A stretch of DNA of 12,916 nt from Chloroflexota bacterium. Lineage in GTDB: Bacteria > Chloroflexota > Anaerolineae > JACRMK01. Position numbers and translations under genes: made by a program. The notes under the pieces were generated by a model, which was not told where the DNA came from, searched no databases, and saw only the letters and a program-made list of their open reading frames with translations. The stretch covers positions 1 through 12,916 of the forward strand of contig JACQEC010000183.1 of the NCBI GenBank assembly GCA_016200765.1, given 5' to 3'. Every line of letters begins with the position of its first letter. The first letter of the stretch is position 1. Below are positions 7,414 to 12,916 of this stretch, in pieces.

Positions 7414-7414
7414 G
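7370..7414. repeat. Short dispersed repeat, tandem copies 2 and 3 (start of pgeF)
   Basis: Two exact copies at 7370-7390 and 7394-7414 are repeated with a 24-base period. Each contains the core TTCGACAGGCTCA flanked by GGT and ACC, which are complementary. Read on the minus strand each begins with ATGGTGAGCCTGTCGAA, so each supplies an ATG in the pgeF frame. Confidence 0.85.
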
Positions 7415-7423
7415 CGCGCGCGG

Positions 7424-8416
7424 CTAGCCCTGCTCCTTCAGTTTCTTCATCTCGGCGGTCAGCGCCGGCAAGACCTTCAGCGCATCGCCGACGATGCCGT
7501 AGTCGGCTACCTTGAAGATGGGCGCTTCCGGGTCTTTGTTGATCGCCACAATGACCTTCGACGTTTTCATGCCGACCAGATGTTGCATCGCCCCGGAAAC
7601 TCCGGCGGCAACATAGAGCGACGGGGAGACGGTCTTGCCCGTTTGCCCGACCTGCTCGCCATACGGGCGCCAGCCGGCATCCACCACGGCGCGGGTTGCG
7701 CCTGTGGCCGCGCCCAGGACGGACGCCAACTCCTCAACCAAGGCGAAATTGTCCGGCCCCTGCATCCCGCGCCCGCCGGTGACGACAATATTGGCCTCGT
7801 TCAGCCCAATCTTGCCGACTGCGCTCTTGGTGGTCTCGACAACCTTGACGGCATTCTGCGCCGGCACGACGGTCAGCGCCTCAACCGAGGCGGCCATGGC
7901 GCCGTTGGCGGCCGCGGGCGCGAAGGCGTTCTGGCGCAGGGTGGCAATCAGCGGCAGCTTCTTGGGCTGATAGACGGCCACGGCGCGGCCGCCATAGACC
8001 GGCCGGGTGACGCGAATCTGCCCGTCCTCCATTGCGAAGGCCGTGCAGTCGCTGGTCAGCGCGCACTGTAAATGCGTCGCCAGCCGCGGGGCCAGTCCCA
8101 TGCCCAGCGCTGTGGCGCCCATGAACACCGCCTCCGGCTGTGTGCGCTTGATGAGGGCGAGCACGGTCGGGGCAACGAGGGCGGCGTCGGGTTTGGCGAA
8201 GGAAGGGTCATCGGCGACATAGATTTTGCTCGCGCCCAGCGCGCCGAGGTCTGCCGCGGTGTGAACGCCGCTCCCCAAGACGACGACTTCCACCGCGCCA
8301 CCGCCCTTCGACAAGCTCAGGCCGGCCAGCCGGGCGACCTCGCCCAACACCTGATAGGTGATGCTCGTGAAGCGCCCGTCACTGGTTTCGGCAACGACAA
8401 GGATATGGTTTGACAT
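7424..8416 (-). CDS. etfA: Electron transfer flavoprotein alpha subunit
   Basis: EtfA binds FAD and, with EtfB, accepts electrons from acyl-CoA dehydrogenases. The product has 330 residues, near the family norm. The N-terminal domain covers about residues 1-190. The FAD domain begins with VVTGGRGMQGP (211-221) and carries PYGEQVGQTGKTVSP (251-265), AAGVSGAMQHL (270-280) and INKDPEAPIFKVADYGIVGD (292-311), the hallmark C-terminal signature. The ATG at 8416 has AGGAG five bases upstream and lies eight bases after etfB, so the pair is cotranscribed; a longer frame to 8596 overlaps etfB and is rejected. Residues 33-40 (LSLSKGGG) interrupt the region between helix 1 and VEVVVLGSG and are encoded by a copy of the dispersed repeat. 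Confidence 0.96.
   Translation of the reverse strand: MSNHILVVAETSDGRFTSITYQVLGEVARLAGLSLSKGGGAVEVVVLGSGVHTAADLGALGASKIYVADDPSFAKPDAALVAPTVLALIKRTQPEAVFMGATALGMGLAPRLATHLQCALTSDCTAFAMEDGQIRVTRPVYGGRAVAVYQPKKLPLIATLRQNAFAPAAANGAMAASVEALTVVPAQNAVKVVETTKSAVGKIGLNEANIVVTGGRGMQGPDNFALVEELASVLGAATGATRAVVDAGWRPYGEQVGQTGKTVSPSLYVAAGVSGAMQHLVGMKTSKVIVAINKDPEAPIFKVADYGIVGDALKVLPALTAEMKKLKEQG
8304..8321. repeat. Short dispersed repeat, copy 4 (inside etfA)
   Basis: CCCTTCGACAAGCTCAGG has the core TTCGACAAGCTCA with CCT/AGG complementary arms. It encodes LSLSKG of EtfA in the same reading register as the yggS copy. Confidence 0.75.
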
Positions 8417-8424
8417 GGAGGCTC

Positions 8425-9222
8425 CTAGATCACCTTCGCTTGCTCGCGCAGGAGCCTGACCAGTTCCTGCACCTGATCGTTGGGCTCGCCGAGCAGAAGT
8501 CGTCCCGCCTGCCGGCCGGGCGGCATGTCGAGCGCGACCCGCTCCACCCTTGACGCGAGCGCATCGGCGGCCACGCCGAGCGACGCGATATCCCATTCGA
8601 GCACCGGTTTCCGCTTCGCGCCCATGATGCCTTTCAACGTCGGGTAGCGCGGCTCGGTGGCCTGCGACGAGGTAATCAAGGCGGGCAGGGAGACTTCCAG
8701 TTTTTCCTTGCCGCCTTCCACATCGCGCAGGACCCGCGCGGTGCCGCCGCTGACCTCCGTCGAGCGCGCTCCGGCGACAAGCGGCAACCCCAGTAATTCG
8801 CCCATGGCGATACCGACCCAGCCCTGATCGTCGTCCACACCCTTCGTGCCCGTGTAGATCAAATCGTAGCCAATCTTTTTCGCCGCGGCGGCCAGCACGT
8901 TGGCGACGGCCAGGCCGTCGAGGTCGTTTGGTTCGACAAGCTCACCATGCTTGGCTGGCTCATGCTTGATGATGACCGCGTCATCGGCGCCCATCGCCAG
9001 CCCCTGCATAATCATTTCGCGCACGCGCGCCGGGCCCAGCGTGACCAGCGTAATTTTGGTGTCGGCGGCTTTGTCCTTGATTTGCAGGGCTTGCTCAAGC
9101 GCGTACTCATCATAGGGCGAAGCCGCGTATTTGTCTATCTTTGAAGCGTCCACCTGATTGTCCTTGACCGAGATCGGCGCGGCCGTATCGGGGACTTGCT
9201 TCATAAATACCAGTATCTTCAT
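8425..9222 (-). CDS. etfB: Electron transfer flavoprotein beta subunit
   Basis: EtfB is the adenine-nucleotide-binding partner of EtfA in the soluble ETF heterodimer. The 265-residue product opens with MKILVFMKQVPDT, the standard N-terminus, and has the nucleotide-binding segment GTKGVDDDQGWVG (125-137) and the signature SLPALITSSQATEPRYPTLK (178-197). I chose the ATG at 9222 because GGAG lies six bases before it; the in-frame ATG at 9234 falls on that Shine-Dalgarno. Residues 92-98 (HGELVEP) derive from a copy of the dispersed repeat, and they lie between IIKHEPAK and the NDLDGLAVANVLA helix. It is preceded by the acyl-CoA dehydrogenase gene and followed eight bases later by etfA. Confidence 0.96.
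   Translation of the reverse strand: MKILVFMKQVPDTAAPISVKDNQVDASKIDKYAASPYDEYALEQALQIKDKAADTKITLVTLGPARVREMIMQGLAMGADDAVIIKHEPAKHGELVEPNDLDGLAVANVLAAAAKKIGYDLIYTGTKGVDDDQGWVGIAMGELLGLPLVAGARSTEVSGGTARVLRDVEGGKEKLEVSLPALITSSQATEPRYPTLKGIMGAKRKPVLEWDIASLGVAADALASRVERVALDMPPGRQAGRLLLGEPNDQVQELVRLLREQAKVI
8930..8949. repeat. Short dispersed repeat, copy 5 (inside etfB)
   Basis: GGTTCGACAAGCTCACCATG has the core TTCGACAAGCTCA with TGGT (from 8929) and ACCA arms that pair over four bases. In the etfB frame it encodes HGELVEP, a different register from the etfA and yggS copies. Confidence 0.75.
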
Positions 9223-9261
9223 AGCTAACTCCATTATAACAGGTACCGATGGCGGATGGCA

Positions 9262-9345
9262 GATAGCAGATAGCGGATTGTCAACTGCCAGTAGCCATCA
9301 GCTATCAGCTATCAGCTATCAGCTATCAGCTATCAGCTATCAGCC
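9262..9345. repeat. Heptanucleotide tandem array with inverted partner
   Basis: Six perfect AGCTATC units run from 9300 to 9341, preceded by the variant AGCCATC (9293-9299) and followed by the start of another unit. Upstream, GATAGCAGATAGC (9262-9274) is complementary to two adjacent units with a single mismatch, so the segment can fold into a hairpin. It fills most of the gap between the acyl-CoA dehydrogenase stop and etfB. Confidence 0.85.
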
Positions 9346-9351
9346 AGTGGG

Positions 9352-10494
9352 TCAGTTTCTCAACAATTGCCCGGCGATCACCACGCGCTGTATCTGGTTG
9401 GTGCCTTCATAGATTTGGATCAACTTCGCATCGCGCATGTACTTCTCAACAGGGTAATCGCGCATGTAACCGTAGCCGCCAAAGATTTGCACCGCGTCGG
9501 TGGTGACGCGCATCGCCATATCGGAGGCGTGGCATTTGGCGATGGCCGATTCCAGCGACGCGCGCTGGCCGTTGTCCACCATCCACGCGGCCTTCCACGT
9601 GATCAGGCGCGCCGTCTCGATCTGGATGGACATATCGGCCAGCATAAACTGGATGGCCTGAAAGTTGGCGATGGGCTGTTGGAACGCCTTGCGCTCTTTG
9701 GCGTAATCAATGGCCGCCTCCATCGCCGCGCGCGCCAGCCCGACGGCCAGCGCACCGATGCCGGAGCGCGACCGGTCGAGCGTCTTCATCGCCAGCTTGA
9801 ACCCCTGACCCTCCGCGCCGAGCCGGTTCGCCGAGGGCACCACGACATCCTGATAGATCACCTGGGTCGTGTTCGAGGCGCGCTGGCCCATTTTGTCCTC
9901 TTCCTTGCCGGCGCTGATGCCGGGCGTGTCGGCAGGGACGACAAAGGCGTTGATGCCGTTACTGCCTTTGCTCGGGTCGGTCATCGCGAAGACGGTGTGC
10001 AGGGCGGCCACGCCGCCGTTGGTGATGAACTGCTTCGTGCCGTTTATCACGTAATCGTCACCGACCTTGCGCGCCGTGACCTTCATGTTAGCCGCATCCG
10101 AGCCGGACTGGGGCTCGGTGAGGTTAAAGGCGATGAGCACGGGACTGCTGGTCAAGAGGCCGAGGAACCGTTTCTTCTGCTCATCACTGCCGCCAATCGT
10201 GATGGGCAGTGCGCCCAGCGTGTTGCCCGTCAGCGACGCGGTGATGCCGGCGCAGCCCCACGAGAGCTCCTCTGTGACGAGGCCGTCGTCGAATTGGCTC
10301 AACCCGCCGCCGCCGTATTCCTCTGGTACGGTCAGGTTCATCAGCCCGAGCGCATGGGCTTTCTTGACGACTTCCCACGGGAACTCGGCGGTGCGGTCGT
10401 GCTGCGGAGCGACGGGGCGGATTTCATCACGCGCAAAATCGTGAGCGAGAGCGCGCAGAGCGCGCTGCTCATCGGTGAGGTTAAAGTTGATCAT
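9352..10494 (-). CDS. Acyl-CoA dehydrogenase (FAD-dependent)
   Basis: This flavoprotein oxidises an acyl-CoA to the trans-2-enoyl-CoA and passes electrons to ETF, which is encoded next. The product has 380 residues, the standard length, and starts MINFNLTDEQRALRALAHDFA. Seen in order are the N-terminal helical domain, FAD/substrate block NLTEPQSGSDAANM (about 125-138), KQFITNG, the middle beta domain, and the C-terminal helical domain with RKAFQQPIANFQAIQFMLADM, QIFGGYGYMRDYPVEKYMRDAKL and the catalytic glutamate E363 in IYEGTNQIQ. The start at 10494 matches the family; the frame extends to 10650 without family sequence. A good promoter lies 70-100 bases upstream. Chain length is not certain; the motifs fit short-chain or butyryl-CoA type enzymes. 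Confidence 0.95.
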   Translation of the reverse strand: MINFNLTDEQRALRALAHDFARDEIRPVAPQHDRTAEFPWEVVKKAHALGLMNLTVPEEYGGGGLSQFDDGLVTEELSWGCAGITASLTGNTLGALPITIGGSDEQKKRFLGLLTSSPVLIAFNLTEPQSGSDAANMKVTARKVGDDYVINGTKQFITNGGVAALHTVFAMTDPSKGSNGINAFVVPADTPGISAGKEEDKMGQRASNTTQVIYQDVVVPSANRLGAEGQGFKLAMKTLDRSRSGIGALAVGLARAAMEAAIDYAKERKAFQQPIANFQAIQFMLADMSIQIETARLITWKAAWMVDNGQRASLESAIAKCHASDMAMRVTTDAVQIFGGYGYMRDYPVEKYMRDAKLIQIYEGTNQIQRVVIAGQLLRN

Positions 10495-10564
10495 CGGGAG
10501 CGTCCTACCAGAGGGAAGGAATCCTAGAGGCAAAGCAAGTGCCGAAAAGCGTAGCCTGTGAAAG

Positions 10565-10593
10565 ATTATACAAGCAAAGAGAGTTATGGGCAA
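10565..10593 (-). promoter_or_regulatory. Sigma-70-type promoter for the acyl-CoA dehydrogenase/etf operon
   Basis: On the minus strand TTGCCC (10593-10588) and a perfect TATAAT (10570-10565) are separated by 17 bases. Transcription would start near 10558, giving a leader of about 64 bases before the dehydrogenase ATG. Confidence 0.65.
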
Positions 10594-10628
10594 ATAGGTT
10601 GATGGCTTATTGTTAGGCCGGTGGCGCG

Positions 10629-11384
10629 CTAAATCTGATCCAGCACCCAACGACCAAGCGCGAAAAGCCCGATCAGACCGATCAGACTGCCCATCCCGCA
10701 GGCGCCAACGGTCAACGCCTGACTGACACCGCCTAGAAACCCGAAGTCAATGAGCGAGCGCGGCGCGGCGGTGTCGCTGATAGAGGTCGTGCTGGTGATC
10801 CCGGTGCGCGCCGCCGATGTTGGCACCGCGACCGTCGGGGCCGACAACGTGACAGTGATCCGGCGCGTGGGCGTGGGGGCTGGCGTCTCGGTGGGCGTGC
10901 CGGTCGGCGTTGGCGTGGGCGCGCGGTTGCCCACGATCACGGGGCGCACGAGAACGGGCGGGCACGGGAAGTTGGCCGTGATGTCCACAACGGTCAACTT
11001 GAGGGTGTACGGCCCGTCGGGGATGGCCAGCGTGTCCCAAATCTCCAACTGCCCCGCCCGGACCTGGGTGCGGCGCACTTCGGGCGCGATACTGTGGAAG
11101 CCCGAGTCCGGCGGGTTCGTGCCTTCGGCAAATTCAACCTTGTAGAATTGAAAATTGGCAATCGCCGCGCTCCCGCTGATGACCACGCGACCGCGCACCG
11201 GGTCGTTGCTGGCGCGCGGCGAGGTAATGGCTACACCGCTGCAATCTTGCTGTAACGGCAAGGCTGACGCGATATCGGGTATGAGGAGATTCAATAGGAG
11301 GCACAACAGACAAAAAAATCGGAACTGCACGCTCGTAACTTCACGCCGCGAAAGCGCGCGAAAGCGGTTGACGGCACATCTCAT
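10629..11384 (-). CDS. Secreted, membrane-anchored protein with Pro/Thr linker
   Basis: The 251-residue product looks like a cell-surface protein of unknown function. It has a hydrophobic signal segment (about 21-34) with a likely signal peptidase site after IASA (residue 41). A beta-rich domain follows (about 48-150) that starts VAITSPRASN and contains VRGRVVISGSA, an Ig-like or fibronectin-like pattern with Cys48 and Cys141 possibly bridging. Next come a PTPTPTGTPTETPAPTPT linker (156-173), a Ser/Thr-rich stretch, and a C-terminal hydrophobic segment (about 228-247) ending GRWVLDQI, which would anchor it. The ATG at 11384 lacks a Shine-Dalgarno, but a -10-like TAAACT ends six bases upstream, so the mRNA may be leaderless; a GTG at 11330 (residue 19) is an alternative start. 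Such linker-anchored proteins are common in Chloroflexota. Confidence 0.8.
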   Translation of the reverse strand: MRCAVNRFRALSRREVTSVQFRFFCLLCLLLNLLIPDIASALPLQQDCSGVAITSPRASNDPVRGRVVISGSAAIANFQFYKVEFAEGTNPPDSGFHSIAPEVRRTQVRAGQLEIWDTLAIPDGPYTLKLTVVDITANFPCPPVLVRPVIVGNRAPTPTPTGTPTETPAPTPTRRITVTLSAPTVAVPTSAARTGITSTTSISDTAAPRSLIDFGFLGGVSQALTVGACGMGSLIGLIGLFALGRWVLDQI

Positions 11385-11390
11385 GCGGCT

Positions 11391-11419
11391 AGTTTAGCAT
11401 AAAGCCGAACCGCTCCCAA
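11391..11419 (-). promoter_or_regulatory. Candidate promoter giving a leaderless mRNA for the secreted protein
   Basis: TTGGGA (11419-11414) and TAAACT (11396-11391) are 17 bases apart on the minus strand. The first base after a typical six-base gap is the A of the ATG at 11384. Both boxes are imperfect. Confidence 0.4.
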
Positions 11420-11426
11420 ATTGACT

Positions 11427-11455
11427 TTGACCGAGCCGCGCATTGCCAGTACAAT
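11427..11455 (+). promoter_or_regulatory. Sigma-70-type promoter of the regulator/sigma operon
   Basis: TTGACC (11427-11432) and TACAAT (11450-11455) are separated by exactly 17 bases. Transcription would begin near 11462, and the structured leader starts immediately after. It diverges from the promoter of the secreted protein. Confidence 0.7.
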
Positions 11456-11467
11456 GCTTGCATCCGA

Positions 11468-11537
11468 AGAGACGGGACGGCGGGTCTGTCAGCCCGCCAT
11501 CCTTAGCCGCGGTTCTGGGCTATCCCATGCCGTCTCT
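11468..11537 (+). promoter_or_regulatory. Structured 5' leader, candidate three-way junction before the winged-helix gene
   Basis: AGAGACGG (11468-11475) pairs perfectly with CCGTCTCT (11530-11537). Inside lie a GC hairpin, GGCGGG (11479-11484) with CCCGCC (11493-11498) and an 8-base loop, and a second hairpin, TAGCC (11504-11508) with GGCTA (11518-11522). The outer stem ends directly at the Shine-Dalgarno GGAG (11538-11541). An alternative pairing, GGGA (11474-11477) with TCCC (11523-11526), could compete with it. It matches no riboswitch consensus I can recognise. Confidence 0.5.
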
Positions 11538-11550
11538 GGAGACTATGCCT

Positions 11551-12300
11551 ATGCCGCTCACCCGCCGACAACGCGATTTTCTTAGCAACCTGCTCGACCT
11601 GTATCACCATGCCCAGCAACCGATCCACTATTCACAGGTGGCGAGCGCGCTGGGCGTGAACCGCTTCTCAGCGTATGACATGCTCAAACTGCTGGAGCGG
11701 AAAGGCTACGTGGCATCGGAGTATGTGCTGGCGCCGGCGCACAGCGGCCCGGGCCGTTCCAGCATCGCCTTTCTGCCGACCGCCAAAGCGCGCGCCGCGA
11801 TTCGGCTGTTCGGCGGGCGCGCCGTCGGTCGTTTTAACGATGCGGAATGGCAAGCGGTGCGCGAGCGTATCCTCTCCCAATTACGCGGGCGCGACGTGAG
11901 CGACGACGCCGTGCTGGCCGAACTGCTGGCGCACATCCCCGACATCAAATCGCCCCTCGAATACTGCGCCGAGACCGCGGCCGCGCTCATTCTCAACCTG
12001 CATGCCGTCAAGCAGAAAGCGGGGCAACTCAATTTGCTCAAAGCACTGCCGGCGCTGGCCCCTACGGGCCATCTGGGGTTGGGGACGCTCGCGGGCTTGA
12101 GCATCGGCTCGGCGCTGGCGCATGGCCTTGATCAGGCGGTGGTGGATCGCCTGCTCCCGCTGACGCGGCGCTTTCAGTCATCGCTCGCCACGTTGAGCGA
12201 TGAGCACCTGCGCCGTCTGTCGGAACTGGTGGACGAGGCGCTGGAAATGCTCAACCAGCGCTCGATCGTCCCTCCGCTGGAGAAGCGGTCGCGGACGTAA
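11551..12300 (+). CDS. Winged-helix DNA-binding regulator of unknown family
   Basis: From ATG at 11551 the product has 249 residues. Residues 3-58 form a helix-turn-helix/winged-helix domain: LTRRQRDFLSNLLDLYHH, then IHYSQVASALGVNRFSAYDMLKLLERKGYVASEYVL, which reads as a MarR- or LexA-like DNA-binding unit with recognition helix NRFSAYDMLKLLERKG. The rest is mainly helical (92-250), including a small Gly/Leu-rich stretch HLGLGTLAGLSIGSALAHGL (174-193). I do not recognise the C-terminal domain. Three nearby ATGs exist (11527, 11545, 11551); the last has GGAG nine bases upstream and is preferred. An upstream frame open to 11443 lies within the structured leader. The next gene is an ECF sigma factor 63 bases on, so it may regulate or be regulated by that sigma factor; this is inference. 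Confidence 0.75.
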   Translation: MPLTRRQRDFLSNLLDLYHHAQQPIHYSQVASALGVNRFSAYDMLKLLERKGYVASEYVLAPAHSGPGRSSIAFLPTAKARAAIRLFGGRAVGRFNDAEWQAVRERILSQLRGRDVSDDAVLAELLAHIPDIKSPLEYCAETAAALILNLHAVKQKAGQLNLLKALPALAPTGHLGLGTLAGLSIGSALAHGLDQAVVDRLLPLTRRFQSSLATLSDEHLRRLSELVDEALEMLNQRSIVPPLEKRSRT

Positions 12301-12326
12301 CTTGGGCGGACTGGCGGTGTTTCATC

Positions 12327-12340
12327 CACCAGCGCTGGTG
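12327..12340. promoter_or_regulatory. 14-bp perfect palindrome before the sigma factor gene
   Basis: CACCAGCGCTGGTG is an exact dyad with no spacer, located 23 bases before the GTG start and upstream of the GGAG Shine-Dalgarno. It could be an operator for the upstream winged-helix protein, or a short hairpin that adjusts the relative expression of the two genes. Confidence 0.4.
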
Positions 12341-12363
12341 CGATTCCGTGATTGGAGTGACCT

Positions 12364-12915
12364 GTGTCCGAGCCGGAAGCCCAGTTAGTTCGCAGGGCCA
12401 AGAAGGACCCGCAGGCGTTCGGCCTCTTGTACGAGCGATACGTTGACCGGATTTATTCGTATATCTTGTTTCGCACCAGCAACGAGCAGGACGCGGAGGA
12501 TTTGACGGCGCGCACGTTTCATCAGGCGCTGGCCAGCATCCGAAACTATAACGAGCGCGGTTTCCCCTTTTCCGCATGGCTTTACCGGATCGCTCACAAT
12601 CTCGTCGCCAACTGGCACCGCGATCATCACCGCCGCCCGCAGGTGTCGTTGGACGAGGTCTGGCCGCTGTTGAGCAAGGGGCGGCCATCGCCGGACGGGG
12701 TCGCGGAGAAGAATTCGGAAGAAGATTCATTGCGGGCGGTGATACAGGGGTTGCCGCCCGACCGGCAGTTACTGCTGGTGCTCAAGTTTGGCGAGGGCAA
12801 GTCGAATAGCGAGATTGGCAAGGTGCTGGGCCGCTCCGAAGGCGCAGTCAAGTCGCTCTTCCATCGCACGCTCGACGAACTGCGGGCCGAGATGAAAAAG
12901 CGAGGCTACGAGTAA
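12364..12915 (+). CDS. ECF-type RNA polymerase sigma factor
   Basis: The 183-residue product directs RNA polymerase to a stress or signal regulon. Sigma region 2 spans about residues 20-90, including YERYVDRIYSYILFRTSNEQDAEDLTARTFHQAL and the melting/-10 recognition part FSAWLYRIAHNLVANWHRDHHRR (69-91). A Ser/Pro-rich linker (92-118) leads to region 4 (about 123-178) with LPPDRQLLLVLKFGEGKSNSEIGKVLGRSEGAVKSLFHRTLDEL, a typical helix-turn-helix for -35 recognition. The start is GTG at 12364, with GGAG six bases upstream. Length and domain order are normal. No anti-sigma gene is visible before the window ends, one base after the stop; it may lie just outside. It follows the winged-helix gene in the same direction. 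Confidence 0.93.
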   Translation: MSEPEAQLVRRAKKDPQAFGLLYERYVDRIYSYILFRTSNEQDAEDLTARTFHQALASIRNYNERGFPFSAWLYRIAHNLVANWHRDHHRRPQVSLDEVWPLLSKGRPSPDGVAEKNSEEDSLRAVIQGLPPDRQLLLVLKFGEGKSNSEIGKVLGRSEGAVKSLFHRTLDELRAEMKKRGYE

Positions 12916-12916
12916 G

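Noticed and set aside
9233..9238. TATAAT on the minus strand just before etfB
   Set aside because: A start from this box would fall inside the etfB Shine-Dalgarno, and no acceptable -35 lies 17 bases upstream, so it is unlikely to be a promoter.
9262..9345. Possible CRISPR-like array
   Set aside because: The unit is seven bases with no spacers, and no cas genes are present; it is a simple tandem repeat.
9367..10527. 386-codon open frame on the plus strand
   Set aside because: It is antisense to the acyl-CoA dehydrogenase gene, whose protein matches its family along its whole length. The antisense frame is open because of GC-rich codon use.
11421..11426. TTGACT as -35 box for the regulator operon
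   Set aside because: Its spacing to TACAAT is 23 bases; the overlapping TTGACC at 11427 has the correct 17.

Overview
The window is GC-rich and fits a Chloroflexota (Anaerolineae-like) chromosome, though I infer the taxon only from style: a secreted protein with a Pro/Thr linker and C-terminal anchor, an acyl-CoA dehydrogenase/ETF operon, a NYN-LOTUS protein, and short TTCGACRRGCTCA repeats inside genes. No rRNA, tRNA or CRISPR array was found.

Left region (1-2109). A partial, AT-richer membrane protein of unknown function runs off the left edge (minus strand, start at 442). Just upstream of it lies a complete IS630-family insertion sequence (476-1539) with 25-bp inverted repeats matching at 23 positions and a TA target duplication. 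Its transposase has an A8 slippery site of programmed-frameshift type and a second, apparently inactivating lesion. About 570 bases (1542-2109) follow with no credible gene.

Middle region (2110-11384, all minus strand). Read in transcription order from the right: a secreted, membrane-anchored protein; then a promoter at 10565-10593 driving an acyl-CoA dehydrogenase, etfB and etfA (fatty or organic acyl-CoA oxidation with electron transfer to ETF); then pgeF, yggS, yggT and yggU, packed with start/stop overlaps (peptidoglycan-edit laccase-domain protein, PLP homeostasis protein, small membrane protein, DUF167 protein); then a NYN-LOTUS RNA-processing-type protein, an alpha/beta hydrolase and a CPBP intramembrane protease.

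Right region (11391-12915, plus strand). A good sigma-70-type promoter (TTGACC-17-TACAAT) precedes a leader that can fold into a three-way junction ending exactly at the Shine-Dalgarno sequence of a winged-helix regulator. An ECF sigma factor follows, with a 14-bp perfect palindrome in the gap. This regulator-sigma pair diverges from the secreted-protein gene.

The most unusual signals are five copies of one short repeat core carried inside the coding sequences of yggS, pgeF, etfA and etfB, with flanking arms that differ between copies but remain complementary; the structured leader of the regulator-sigma operon; and a heptanucleotide array able to form a hairpin between the acyl-CoA dehydrogenase and etfB.
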